A model generated the notes under the pieces. The model was not told the origin of the DNA. It did no database searches and saw only the letters and a program-made list of their open reading frames with translations. Positions 1 through 8,861 of a stretch of DNA of 64,000 bases are shown piece by piece. The first letter of the stretch is position 1, and every line of letters starts with the position of its first letter. Where the stretch lies: NCBI RefSeq assembly GCF_025244865.1, contig NZ_CP104272.1, forward strand, positions 1,674,001-1,738,000, in the 5' to 3' direction. The stretch comes from Arthrobacter sp. zg-Y1110 (GTDB taxonomy: Bacteria > Actinomycetota > Actinomycetes > Actinomycetales > Micrococcaceae). Made by a program: the position numbers and the translations under genes.

Positions 1-7
1 ACAAGGG

Positions 8-1018
8 TTAGGAGAAGGCCAACCGCCGGGCGGAGTTTTCGTCCAGAATCAGGTCCGTGACCAGGCCGGCACGCAGCGCGCCAAGCAGGCTGGTGGTCTT
101 GGTTTCCCCGGCCACCACACAGATCCGGCGCGGGACCTGCCGCAGCGTAGACAGGTCAGGGCCGGTGCTGCGGTGGTTGAGCTTGATCCCGTCCCAGGTA
201 CCGTCCGCCCGGTAGAACATGGTGGCGACGTCGCCCACTACCCCTTCGGACATGAGCTCGTTCAGGTCTTCCTCGTCAAGGTAGGCGCCGTTGTAGACGT
301 GGCTTGTCACGCCCGCCTCCATGGAACCCACGCCGAAGATCGCCGTGTTCATGCGGGCCTGCAGATCCAGCACCCGGCGGACCGGACGTTCCCGCCACAT
401 CGCTTCCTTGGTTTCGGCGTGGTCGAAGAACGCCGGAACGGGGAACTGGACCACCCGCGCGCCGTAGGCGTGGCCGAAGCGCTGCAGGATTTCACTGGCG
501 TAGGTGATGCCCGATGTGCGGAAATTCCCGGCCCCGTTCATCTGCACGATCGTGCTGTCATGGGTGTTCTTGATCGGCAGGTGCTGGCTCACTGCCGTCA
601 GGGTCGAGCCCCACGCGACGCCGATGATCGCATCCGAATCGATGAGCGGACCGATCAGGTGCGCCGCCTGCACGGCGACCCGCTGCAGGGCCTGGGCGGG
701 GGAGACGGTTTCGGCCACCGGAACCACGTGGGCCTGGATGCGGAAGCGGGAGGCAATCTCCTGTTCCAGCGCCGGGGCCCGGTCCGACGGGTTGCGGATC
801 TCGATCCGGACCAGCCCGGTGCTGCGCGCGTATGAGAGCAGCCGGGAAACGGTGGAACGGGAAATCCGAAGTTCCCGGGCGATCGCCTCCATGGTCAGGC
901 TCTGCAGGTAATACATCTGCGCGGCCCGGAGGGCATCCCGGTCGCGGCTTTCCTTCTCATTCGCCGCAGGTCCGGTACCGGGGGCATCCGGGAACCGGCC
1001 ACTGACACCAATGTTCAT
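8..1018 (-). CDS. SorC-family sugar-sensing transcriptional regulator
   Basis: DNA-binding repressor or activator of the SorC family, 336 residues, the usual length. Residues 41-62 form a helix-turn-helix (MEAIARELRISRSTVSRL). The rest matches the sugar-phosphate-binding domain, including the IGVAWGSTL motif at 132-140 that lines the effector pocket in this family. It starts at an ATG and is complete, ending near the left edge. It is divergent from glpD with about 107 bases between them, and a TGCAC palindrome lies in that gap, so control of glpD and of itself is a reasonable inference. The effector cannot be read from sequence; glycerol-3-phosphate or another phosphosugar is a guess. Confidence 0.85.
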   Translation of the reverse strand: MNIGVSGRFPDAPGTGPAANEKESRDRDALRAAQMYYLQSLTMEAIARELRISRSTVSRLLSYARSTGLVRIEIRNPSDRAPALEQEIASRFRIQAHVVPVAETVSPAQALQRVAVQAAHLIGPLIDSDAIIGVAWGSTLTAVSQHLPIKNTHDSTIVQMNGAGNFRTSGITYASEILQRFGHAYGARVVQFPVPAFFDHAETKEAMWRERPVRRVLDLQARMNTAIFGVGSMEAGVTSHVYNGAYLDEEDLNELMSEGVVGDVATMFYRADGTWDGIKLNHRSTGPDLSTLRQVPRRICVVAGETKTTSLLGALRAGLVTDLILDENSARRLAFS

Positions 1019-1068
1019 TTGCTGTCCATCGACACGGTTGTGTACTCCATGAATCCATTATCGCAGGG

Positions 1069-1082
1069 TGCACGTATGTGCA
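1069..1082. promoter_or_regulatory. Palindromic operator candidate between SorC gene and glpD
   Basis: A perfect inverted repeat TGCAC-GTAT-GTGCA lies in the divergent promoter region. Its position fits an operator bound by the SorC-family regulator encoded to the left. Binding is inferred, not shown. Confidence 0.4.
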
Positions 1083-1125
1083 TTGGTTGGCCCCGGGAGC
1101 CGCAGGCTTCGACCATTGAGTAGAT

Positions 1126-2907
1126 ATGGCAATGCAGCCACAGAAGCGTTTGGAGATATACGTGGACAATTCGGTGAACCCCAGCAAGGCAAAGACCGCC
1201 GCCCGGACCCGTCCGGTGGTACAGCAGCTGAAGGACCGGCCCAAGGCCTCGGTGCTGATCATCGGCGGCGGCATCAACGGCGTCGGCACCTTCCGTGACC
1301 TGTCGCTGCAGGGCGTGGACGTAGCTCTCGTAGAGCGCGGTGATTACTGCCAGGGCGCGTCGGGTGCGTCTTCGCACATGATCCATGGCGGCATCCGCTA
1401 CCTGGAGAACGGTGAGTTCCGCCTCGTGCACGAGTCCGTCGTCGAGCGCAACGCCCTGCTCCGCCTGGCCCCGCACTACGTCAAGCCGCTGCAGACCACC
1501 ATCCCCATCACCACCACCTTCTCGGGCATCACTGCTGCCCCGCTGCGTTTCCTGACGCACAAGCAGGGCAAGCACACCGAGCGCGGCGCCGTGCTGATCA
1601 AGGCCGGCCTGCTGATGTATGACTTCTTCTCCCGCGGCGGCCGCGTGGCCCCCAAGCACAACTTCGTCGGCAAGAAGAAGTCCCTGCAGGAACTGCCGAA
1701 GCTGCGCCCGGACGTAAAGTACACCGCCACGTACTTTGACGCCTCGGTGCACAACCCCGAGCGCCTCACCCTCGACGTGCTGCGCGACGGCCTCGAGGCC
1801 AACCCGCAGTCCCGGGCCAGCAACTACGTCAGCGCCGTCGGCACCACCGACGCCGGCACCGTGCTGCGCGATGAGATCACCGGCGAAGAATTCGTTTTCG
1901 ACGCCGACGTCGTCATCAACGCCACCGGCGCCTGGGTGGACGAGACCAACGATTCCTTCGGCAAGCGCACCAGCTTCATGGGCGGCACCAAGGGCTCGCA
2001 CATCGTCCTGGACCACCCGGAACTGCTGGAAGCCTGCGCCGGCCGTGAAATGTTCTTCGAGCACACCGACGGCCGCATCGTCCTGATCTACCCGATGGGT
2101 GACCGCGTCCTGGTGGGCACCACGGACATCGACGCCGACATCAACGAAGCATCGGTCTGCACGGACGAGGAAATCGAGTACTTCTTCGAACTGATCGCGC
2201 ACGTCTTCCCGACCGTCGACGTACGCCGCGACCACATTGTCTACACCTTCTCGGGTGTCCGCCCGCTGCCGAAGCACGACGACACGCAGCCCGGCTTCGT
2301 GTCCCGCGACTACCGCGTGGAAAAGCGTACGGACAACCGCGCCGGCAAGAACGTCACGAGCCTGTCGCTGGTCGGCGGCAAGTGGACCACCTTCCGCGCC
2401 CTGTCCGAGACCCTGGCCACCGAGGCGATGACCGCCCTCGGCATGCCGCGGAAGACGACGACGGCGGAACTGCAGATCGGCGGCGGCAAGGACTTCCCGC
2501 GCACCGAGGCTGAAGAGCGTCTGTGGGTCAACCGCATGGCCTCTGACGTGGCCGACCGGGACCGCGTCCGCGTCCTACTGACCCGCTACGGCACCCGCGC
2601 CGTCGACGTCCTGGAGTTCCTGTCCCAGGGCGGGGACCAGCTGCTGGCCTCCACCAACGAGCTCAGCACCCGCGAGCTGACCTACATGGTGGAAAACGAG
2701 CAGATCACGCAGCTCGCCGACATCCTGATCCGCCGCACCTCGCTGGCCTTCCGCGGCCTGGTGTCCGAGGACATGCTGACCGAGCTGGCGGACCTGCTGG
2801 CCCCGCAGCTGGGCTGGGACGAGGCCGAAACGCGCCGTCAGGCTGAGTTCGCCCGCGACCTGCTGGTCACCATGCACGGCATGAAGATCCCGGCGCTGGC
2901 TTCCTAG
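1126..2907 (+). CDS. glpD: Glycerol-3-phosphate dehydrogenase (FAD-dependent)
   Basis: Oxidises sn-glycerol-3-phosphate to dihydroxyacetone phosphate and passes electrons to the quinone pool at the membrane. The FAD-binding motif GGGINGVG sits at residues 47-54, followed by the DAO fold with the conserved GASGASSHMIHGGIRYLE segment and, from about residue 440, the C-terminal DAO_C helical domain. Length (593 residues) fits the family. The ATG at 1126 has a weak ribosome site; a GTG at 1162, preceded by TTGGAG, is an alternative that would remove 12 residues. It is divergent from a SorC-type regulator and is followed by a strong terminator. glpK and glpF are not in the window. Confidence 0.93.
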   Translation: MAMQPQKRLEIYVDNSVNPSKAKTAARTRPVVQQLKDRPKASVLIIGGGINGVGTFRDLSLQGVDVALVERGDYCQGASGASSHMIHGGIRYLENGEFRLVHESVVERNALLRLAPHYVKPLQTTIPITTTFSGITAAPLRFLTHKQGKHTERGAVLIKAGLLMYDFFSRGGRVAPKHNFVGKKKSLQELPKLRPDVKYTATYFDASVHNPERLTLDVLRDGLEANPQSRASNYVSAVGTTDAGTVLRDEITGEEFVFDADVVINATGAWVDETNDSFGKRTSFMGGTKGSHIVLDHPELLEACAGREMFFEHTDGRIVLIYPMGDRVLVGTTDIDADINEASVCTDEEIEYFFELIAHVFPTVDVRRDHIVYTFSGVRPLPKHDDTQPGFVSRDYRVEKRTDNRAGKNVTSLSLVGGKWTTFRALSETLATEAMTALGMPRKTTTAELQIGGGKDFPRTEAEERLWVNRMASDVADRDRVRVLLTRYGTRAVDVLEFLSQGGDQLLASTNELSTRELTYMVENEQITQLADILIRRTSLAFRGLVSEDMLTELADLLAPQLGWDEAETRRQAEFARDLLVTMHGMKIPALAS

Positions 2908-2924
2908 CACCGGAGTAAGACAAC

Positions 2925-2973
2925 AACAGCAGAGGGCGGACACCGTATCGGTGTCCGCCCTCTGCTGTTTTTT
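2925..2973 (+). terminator. Strong intrinsic terminator after glpD
   Basis: A perfect 21-bp stem (2925-2945 with 2949-2969) closed by a TAT loop is followed directly by a T-run reaching 2973. This is a textbook rho-independent terminator 17 bases after the glpD stop. Confidence 0.93.
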
Positions 2974-2981
2974 ATATCTGC

Positions 2982-3070
2982 TTACCCTGCGGACCGCCGG
3001 GTGAACGGCAGCACCAGCCGCGACGGGTGCGGGGCGCCGCGGTAGATCTTGTGGGTGACCGGCCGGCCGA
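2982..3070 (-). pseudogene. Possible C-terminal remnant of a divergent gene
   Basis: The minus strand encodes a short tail (VTHKIYRGAPHPSRLVLPF and a few more residues) ending in TAA at 2982. It reads like a protein C-terminus but its upstream frame soon becomes the antisense of the TetR remnant. I do not recognise the family. If real, it and the TetR remnant are the two distal ends of a divergent pair whose shared start region was deleted. Support is weak because only about 25-30 residues are left. Confidence 0.25.
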
Positions 3071-3362
3071 CCCGCAGGCGGTATTCCGGCCCTACCTCGA
3101 TGTGCTTGATGAAGCGGCAGCCTCGGATCCGGAAATCCGGAAAATCATGGAGGCGTGGCACGAGGAAGTCATTACGGACATTGTCACCGGGCTGCAGCTG
3201 GCCGGACACTACACCGAAGAGACCCGCCACATCCGCGGAACCCTTGCCTTCACCCAGCTGGACTACGTGGCTACGCTCTGGACACGCCGGAAGTTCGAAC
3301 CGAACCGCGAGCACGACCTGGAGGTGCTTGCCGACAGCTGGCACCACCTGCTTTGTGACTAG
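3027..3362 (+). pseudogene. TetR-family regulator remnant lacking the DNA-binding domain
   Basis: The last 90 or so residues (from PYLDVLDEAAASDPEIRKIM to the end) look like the helical ligand-binding C-terminus of a TetR-type repressor, with the amphipathic pattern and the WHEEV segment typical of such proteins. No helix-turn-helix precedes it, whereas a full protein would need about 70-90 more residues. The open frame begins at a GTG in sequence that looks like the tail of a different gene on the other strand. I read it as a truncated gene; a short functional protein cannot be excluded. Its stop overlaps the stop of carD tail to tail (CTAG at 3359-3362). Confidence 0.5.
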
Positions 3363-3850
3363 GCCACGGCGGTGGACGGAGCCCAGACGGCGTCCAGCTT
3401 GGCGCCGGCCTCTACTTCAGAGAGTCCGAGCGATAGGGAAATCTCCGTCAGCAGCGGCCGCCGGGCATGCCGGAGCATTTCCCGTTCGGCCTGCGAGAGT
3501 CCGCGGTCCGCTTCGCGCAGCATCAGGTTGCGGACCACGGCCGCAATCACCATCGGATCACCGGTGGCAAGCTTCTCCGCGTTGTCCTTGTACCGGCGCG
3601 ACCATTGGGGATCTTCTTTATCCGCCGGAGCGCGGAGGACGCCAAACAGTGTGTCGAGTCCCGCCCGGTCCAGGACCGGACGGAGGCCGACGTGGTCCAC
3701 TTGGTCAACGGGCACCCAGACCATGAGGTGGGAGGACTGGACCTCCAGGACAATACAGTTCTTCTGCATGCGCGGATGCGTTTGGAAGGAGCTGACAACG
3801 GCGGGGCCGTGATGGGGGTGGACCAGGATCTGGCCTTCGGAAAATGGCAA
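3359..3850 (-). CDS. CarD/CdnL-family RNA polymerase-binding regulator
   Basis: 163 residues, the size of CarD/CdnL. The N-terminal part (about 1-60, with FSEGQILVHPHHGPAVV) is the Tudor-like RNA polymerase-interacting domain shared with Mfd; the C-terminal helical part (about 70-155) matches the DNA-binding half. CarD stabilises open promoter complexes, notably at rRNA promoters. The start is a TTG at 3850, decided by a strong GGAGG six bases upstream on the minus strand. A second, more canonical CarD could exist elsewhere in the genome; HPHHGPAV differs slightly from the usual HPxxGAA segment, so this may be a paralogue. Confidence 0.85.
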   Translation of the reverse strand: MPFSEGQILVHPHHGPAVVSSFQTHPRMQKNCIVLEVQSSHLMVWVPVDQVDHVGLRPVLDRAGLDTLFGVLRAPADKEDPQWSRRYKDNAEKLATGDPMVIAAVVRNLMLREADRGLSQAEREMLRHARRPLLTEISLSLGLSEVEAGAKLDAVWAPSTAVA

Positions 3851-3937
3851 CTGCTACCTCCAAGGAAGAGGAAGGGCAGGGGCGAGTGACGAGACTCTTA
3901 ACATTTTACCGCTTCCCGCAGGAGGCAGAATGGAAGA

Positions 3938-6571
3938 GTGACTTCTCCGGCCTCCCCGCACCCAACCAACCCGCCCTTCGACCTTGCGGGCATCGGCAAC
4001 GGATTGGTCTTTGCCGAGTCGGTCCCGAAGCTCGCCGGGGTGCTCGGCGGGGGTGCCGGCGAAATGCACGGAGCGGGCACCGCCGTCGTCCAGGCACCTC
4101 CCGGCACCGGAAAGACAACCCTGGTGCCGCCGCTCGTCGCGAACGTCCTCGCCCGCGGCGGGACCCGGCCGCGGGTGGTGGTCACCCAGCCGCGGCGCGT
4201 TGCGGTCCGTTCGGCGGCCCGCCGGCTGGCCGGGCTTGACGGCACTGCCCTCGGCGGGCGGATCGGCTACACGGTCCGGGGCGAGAGCCGCACCGGACCT
4301 TCCACACTCGTGGAATTCGTCACGCCGGGCATCCTGCTGCGTCGCCTGCTGGCCGACCCGGGCCTGGAAGGAACGGCCGCGGTCATCCTGGACGAGGTCC
4401 ACGAACGGGGGCTGGAAACGGACCTGCTGATCGGAATGCTCACCGAGGTCCGCCAGCTGCGCGAGGACCTGACCTTGGTGGCCATGTCCGCAACCCTGGA
4501 CGCACCGCGGTTCGCCGCGCTGATCGGTTCGCCCGACGGCGCCGGCCCGGCTCCCGTGGTCGGCTGCCCTTCTGCGCTGCACCCGCTCGAGACGGTCTGG
4601 GCCCCTGCTCCGGTTCCCCGCTTCGATGAACGCGGCGTGACCCGCGGGTTCCTGGACCATGTGGCGGATACTGCGCTTCGGGCGCATTCCCGCGCGCTGT
4701 CCCGGGATCCGGGTATCGATGCCTTGGTGTTTGTGCCCGGCGCACGCGAGGTGTCCACCGTGGCGGGCCGGCTGCGTTCGCGTATTCCGGCGGGAACGGA
4801 GGTATTGGAACTGCATGGGCAGATCGGTCCGGGGGAGCAGGACCGGGCCGTTTCCGGCCGCGGTCCTGGCGAGCCTGCCCGGATCATTGTGTCCACCTCG
4901 CTGGCCGAATCCTCGCTGACCGTTCCCGGCGTCCGGCTGGTGGTCGACTCGGGGCTTGCCCGCGAACCGCGCCGGGATGCGATGCGCGGGATGTCCGGCC
5001 TCGTCACCGTCTCCTGTTCCCGTGCCTCCGCCGAGCAGCGGGCCGGGCGCGCCGCCCGGCTGGGGCCGGGTACGGTGGTGCGCTGCTATGACGACAGGGC
5101 CTACGGAGCCGCGCCAGCCCACCAGACCCCGGAAATCGCCGTCGCGGACCTCACTGCCGCAGCCCTGGTGCTGGCATGCTGGGGTGCCCCCGGAGGCGAG
5201 GGCCTGTCCCTTCCCGACGCACCGCCGCCGGCTGCCATGCGCGACGCCGTCCAGGTGCTGCGCGGGATCGGTGCCGTGGACGCCGAGGGGCTGGCAACGG
5301 CCCGGGGCAAAACACTGGCGCGCGTGCCCGCCGATCCCCGGCTCGCACGGGCACTGCTCGACGGCGCCGGTGCGGTGGGTGCCCGGACCGCGGCCGAGGT
5401 TGTGGCCCTGCTCTCGGGGGACAACCGTGCACCCGGAGCGGACCTCACCCGCTTGCTGGCCGGACTGCGGACCGGACGCGAGCCCGGTGAACGCCGGTGG
5501 TCCGAAGATGTAAGGCGGCTGGAGCAGCTGGCCCGCCGGGAGAAGGCGGCTTCAGAACGGGGAGTTCCGGGCGGGGAGGCGCCGGGGTACGTGATTGCCC
5601 TGGCCTTCCCGGACCGGATTGCGCGGCGCGTTCCCGGCGCGGGACCGGAGCGTTACCTGCTCGCCTCCGGAACCCGTGCCGGACTGCCCGCCGGCAGTTC
5701 CCTCACGGGACAGGGCTGGCTGGCCGTCGCCGATGTCGCCCGCGCCGAGGGACGCGACGCCGCCGGCACCGGTGCCGTGATCCGCTCCGCCGCGCCGCTG
5801 ACCCTGGACACCGCGGAAGCCGCCGCCGAACACCTGGTCACGGACACTGTGGAGGCGGAGTTCGCCGGTGGCCGGGTCACCGCGCGCCGGGAACACCGGC
5901 TCGGCGCAATCCTGCTTGGCTCCACCCCGGTACGCCCGTCCGCCGAGGAGGGACGGGCCGCCGTCGCCCGCGCCCTGACGGTAAAGGGGCTGGAACTGAT
6001 CGGTTTCTCCACGGCCGCCGACGCGCTCCGCCGGCGCCTGGCCCTGCTGCACCGGGAACTGGGGGAGCCATGGCCGGACGTCAGCGAGCCGGCCCTGCTG
6101 GCCCGGCTCCAGGACTGGCTCGGCCCCGAACTGGACGCACTGGCCCGCGGGGCATCCGCCAACAGCATCGACCTCACCGATGCGCTGCGGCGGCTGCTGC
6201 CCTGGCCGGAGGCATCCCGGCTGGGTGACCTCGTCCCGGAACGGCTCGAGGTGCCCAGCGGTTCACGCGTCCGGATCGACTACCCGGATCCGGGGCACGA
6301 CGACGGCGGCCGGCCGGTGGTAGCGGTCAAGCTCCAGGAGTGCTTCGGCTGGGCCGAAACCCCGCGGCTCGTGGAAGGACGCGTTCCGGTGCTTTTCCAT
6401 CTGCTGTCACCGGCGGGCAGGCCGCTGGCTGTCACCGACGACCTGGCATCCTTCTGGTCCGGACCCTATGCCCAGGTCCGGTCCGAGATGCGCGGTCGGT
6501 ATCCAAGGCACCCGTGGCCTGAGGACCCCTGGTCTGCCAAGGCCACGGCAAGGACAAAGGCCCGGATGTAA
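3938..6571 (+). CDS. hrpB: ATP-dependent helicase HrpB
   Basis: DEAH/DExH-box superfamily 2 helicase of the HrpB type, 877 residues. Walker A is APPGTGKTT (53-61), the Walker B box reads DEVH near residue 153, motif III is SAT (MSATLD), and the helicase C domain contains the AGRAAR-type motif VI (QRAGRAARLGPG). An HrpB-specific C-terminal region follows (KLQECFGWAETPRLVEG). The start is a GTG at 3938 with GGAGG twelve bases upstream. An ATG at 3930 runs into a stop after three codons. The role of HrpB in actinobacteria is not established; RNA helicase activity is inferred from family. Confidence 0.93.
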   Translation: MTSPASPHPTNPPFDLAGIGNGLVFAESVPKLAGVLGGGAGEMHGAGTAVVQAPPGTGKTTLVPPLVANVLARGGTRPRVVVTQPRRVAVRSAARRLAGLDGTALGGRIGYTVRGESRTGPSTLVEFVTPGILLRRLLADPGLEGTAAVILDEVHERGLETDLLIGMLTEVRQLREDLTLVAMSATLDAPRFAALIGSPDGAGPAPVVGCPSALHPLETVWAPAPVPRFDERGVTRGFLDHVADTALRAHSRALSRDPGIDALVFVPGAREVSTVAGRLRSRIPAGTEVLELHGQIGPGEQDRAVSGRGPGEPARIIVSTSLAESSLTVPGVRLVVDSGLAREPRRDAMRGMSGLVTVSCSRASAEQRAGRAARLGPGTVVRCYDDRAYGAAPAHQTPEIAVADLTAAALVLACWGAPGGEGLSLPDAPPPAAMRDAVQVLRGIGAVDAEGLATARGKTLARVPADPRLARALLDGAGAVGARTAAEVVALLSGDNRAPGADLTRLLAGLRTGREPGERRWSEDVRRLEQLARREKAASERGVPGGEAPGYVIALAFPDRIARRVPGAGPERYLLASGTRAGLPAGSSLTGQGWLAVADVARAEGRDAAGTGAVIRSAAPLTLDTAEAAAEHLVTDTVEAEFAGGRVTARREHRLGAILLGSTPVRPSAEEGRAAVARALTVKGLELIGFSTAADALRRRLALLHRELGEPWPDVSEPALLARLQDWLGPELDALARGASANSIDLTDALRRLLPWPEASRLGDLVPERLEVPSGSRVRIDYPDPGHDDGGRPVVAVKLQECFGWAETPRLVEGRVPVLFHLLSPAGRPLAVTDDLASFWSGPYAQVRSEMRGRYPRHPWPEDPWSAKATARTKARM

Positions 6572-6676
6572 CAGCGGATGCGAGGACCGTCACACGGGAA
6601 GCTGCCGGGCGCCGTCGTCCGTGGGTTCTAGGCTTGAACTGCGGCTCATGTGCCTCCGGCCGCAGCGAAAGGTTCC

Positions 6677-7708
6677 TTGGTCTCCGTGCAGCAGCATCTC
6701 AGCAGCTTCCTCACCGTGCCTCCGGGACGCGGGCACCGGGTGCCTGCCGTCCGCGTGGCGCTCGGGGTGTTCCTGCCGCTGCTGGTCCTGATCCTGCTGG
6801 GGCGGACCGACCTGACGATGTGCGCCATCTTCGGTTCGCTGACCGGTATTTTCGGCCGTGCGGAACTGCACTGGCGGCGCCTGCAGCACCAGTCCCTGTC
6901 GGGCCTGCTAATGGTCCTGACCGTGGTGGCCGGTGTGTTCCTGTCCCTTTCCGAAGCGGATTCCTGGACTGTTGTGGGCGCGGGAACCCTAATCGCCGGC
7001 CTTATTGCGGTGGCTGCCAGTTATCTGAGGGTCCGGCCCGCAGGTCCGTTCACCTACATCTTCGCGTTTACCGCCACGTCCGCGGCACCGTTCTCGGGCC
7101 GGTTGGAGGAAGCTGCGCTGACCGTGGCGGGCAGCGTACTGCTCGCCGTAGTGCTGGGTTTTGCCGGCCGGTTGCACGCGCGCCGGCATACTCCCCGCCC
7201 GCTGCCGCCGTACCGGCCGCCGTCGTGGGGGCGGATCCTGCGGCACTCGGGTCGCTACGCCGTCGCCGTCGCCGCCGCCGGATCGGTCTCGGCGGGGCTT
7301 GGACTGGGGCACGGATACTGGGCGATGCTCGCCGCCTGTGCTCCGATCGCAGCAGTGGATGCAGCCGGGGGAACGCTCCGCGCCTTGCACTTCATCCTGG
7401 GCACCTACGCCGGCGTGCTGGTCTCTGCGGTGCTGCTCCAGGTTCAGTGGTCGCCGGTCCAGCTGGCGGTCCTGTTGGCCATGCTGCAGTTATGCGGGGA
7501 AATCTACGTGGTGCGGCACTACGGCCTGGCCATGGTGTTCCTGACGCCCGTGGCCCTGCTGATGACGGGGTTTGTCGCTAGCCAGCCGGTGCTGGCGGTG
7601 ACCCTGGACCGGGCCGTGCAAACGACCATCGGGGCGCTGGTGGCCGTGGCGGTCATTGCCGCCACCACCCGCAGGGCCTCGACGGCTGCTAGATTCTCGA
7701 CGCGCTGA
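6677..7708 (+). CDS. FUSC-type integral membrane protein
   Basis: About 340 residues with two clusters of hydrophobic helices (roughly residues 15-150 and 180-335 of the product), separated by a basic, proline-rich cytoplasmic stretch (HARRHTPRPLPPYRPP). This duplicated layout and the segment GHGYWAMLAACAPI match FUSC/YccS-like or aromatic-acid-exporter-like proteins. The start is uncertain: TTG at 6677 has AAAGG at good spacing; GTG codons at 6650 and 6686 are alternatives. It ends 20 bases inside the 3' end of the convergent manA-like gene. The substrate is unknown. Confidence 0.7.
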   Translation: MVSVQQHLSSFLTVPPGRGHRVPAVRVALGVFLPLLVLILLGRTDLTMCAIFGSLTGIFGRAELHWRRLQHQSLSGLLMVLTVVAGVFLSLSEADSWTVVGAGTLIAGLIAVAASYLRVRPAGPFTYIFAFTATSAAPFSGRLEEAALTVAGSVLLAVVLGFAGRLHARRHTPRPLPPYRPPSWGRILRHSGRYAVAVAAAGSVSAGLGLGHGYWAMLAACAPIAAVDAAGGTLRALHFILGTYAGVLVSAVLLQVQWSPVQLAVLLAMLQLCGEIYVVRHYGLAMVFLTPVALLMTGFVASQPVLAVTLDRAVQTTIGALVAVAVIAATTRRASTAARFSTR

Positions 7709-8861
7709 AGAGCTGTGCCGAGCCCTCGACGTCGGCCGTCGTCGGGTCACCCAAATAGAGCATGCTGGCACCCTGCTCCAAATACGTGCTCACGTCGCCC
7801 ACCCTAACCCTCGCTTCCCCCAGTGCAGAGAGCACAACGGTGAAGCGTTCCAGTGGAATGGATGCGGTCCCGCCGTCGATCACGGTCCGCCGCAGGTCCA
7901 GGTCCTGACTCCAGAGCGGAATACGTTCCTGGCGCTCATCAATACGCTCCACCTCCAGAAATGCGGGGCCGGGCTGGCCGTTGCCCAGGACCTGCTGCAG
8001 TTCGGCAACGTCCACGTAGTCCGTGGTCAACCCGGCCTTCAGCGCATTGTCCGACAGGCCCATAACCACCATGGCCTGGCCGGAGAGGTAGGAGTGGAGG
8101 CAGCCGGCGGGGGTGACCATTGCCTGCCCGGGGTCCAGCTTTATGAGGTTCATGCAGATGGCTATCAGAATCCCGCGGTCGCCTGGAAAAAGCGGCGCCA
8201 GCCGGCGGAAGACGGCCGCAGCGTCTGCCGCAGGACCGTCGGTTTCCGTCAACCTGGCCATGGCAGCCTCGGTCTCCCGCAGTGCACGGGCAGTCTCGGA
8301 AGACTGCATGCGGAGGAGTGCGTGGACCGGCAGCTCATGCCGGAACGTCAATAAGGCATCAAGCCATGGAAGGTCCACTTCATCGGCAATGGTACGCAGT
8401 TCTTCCCTGCTGCGCTGTCCTGACAGGACGCGAAGGGGAGTGAGGGATACCGCTACTTCAAACTTGGCGTGCCTGTCTTTATAGTTCCGGTTTCCCGCGT
8501 TCAACGGGACCCCTCGGGTCTGTTCCCGCACATAACCGGCCAAAGCCTGGTCCGGCCGGGGGTGCAGCTGGATCGACTTGGGCACATCCGCGTCCATGAC
8601 ATGCATCCGGAAGGGGACCGGGCGCGCCGCCACCGCCTCCGGGTCGGAGAAATGGCGGGGATGGGAGGTAAGCAGCCGATGGAGGGCACCGGGCAGGTCG
8701 TCGGGATCCCAGGTAATGACGGCGCCTGTTGCGGAAGGGGAAGCCGGCGGGCTTTCCTGGCCCTGCTGCCCGCGGCGATGTGCGGCACCGTTGTCCGTTA
8801 GTGCCTTCATCGCAGTTGCGGGGTTGCGGGTTTCCCTTACCACGCCGTAGACGGCAGTCAC
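7689..8861 (-). CDS. manA: Mannose-6-phosphate isomerase, type I, divergent
   Basis: Interconverts mannose-6-phosphate and fructose-6-phosphate using zinc. All four zinc ligands of the type I family are recognisable: Q98 and H100 in KSIQLHP, E135 in HAKFEVAV, and H256 in PAGCLHSYLSG. Two departures stand out. The N-terminus (residues 1-55) lacks the usual NYAWGS segment and is a Gln/Ala/Ser-rich stretch, and the active-site arginine motif SDNVLRxGLT reads SDNALKAGLT, with Lys276. The GTG start at 8861 follows GGAGG. These changes leave activity uncertain. The gene is divergent from an antiporter across a 375-base gap. Confidence 0.8.
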   Translation of the reverse strand: MTAVYGVVRETRNPATAMKALTDNGAAHRRGQQGQESPPASPSATGAVITWDPDDLPGALHRLLTSHPRHFSDPEAVAARPVPFRMHVMDADVPKSIQLHPRPDQALAGYVREQTRGVPLNAGNRNYKDRHAKFEVAVSLTPLRVLSGQRSREELRTIADEVDLPWLDALLTFRHELPVHALLRMQSSETARALRETEAAMARLTETDGPAADAAAVFRRLAPLFPGDRGILIAICMNLIKLDPGQAMVTPAGCLHSYLSGQAMVVMGLSDNALKAGLTTDYVDVAELQQVLGNGQPGPAFLEVERIDERQERIPLWSQDLDLRRTVIDGGTASIPLERFTVVLSALGEARVRVGDVSTYLEQGASMLYLGDPTTADVEGSAQLFSASRI

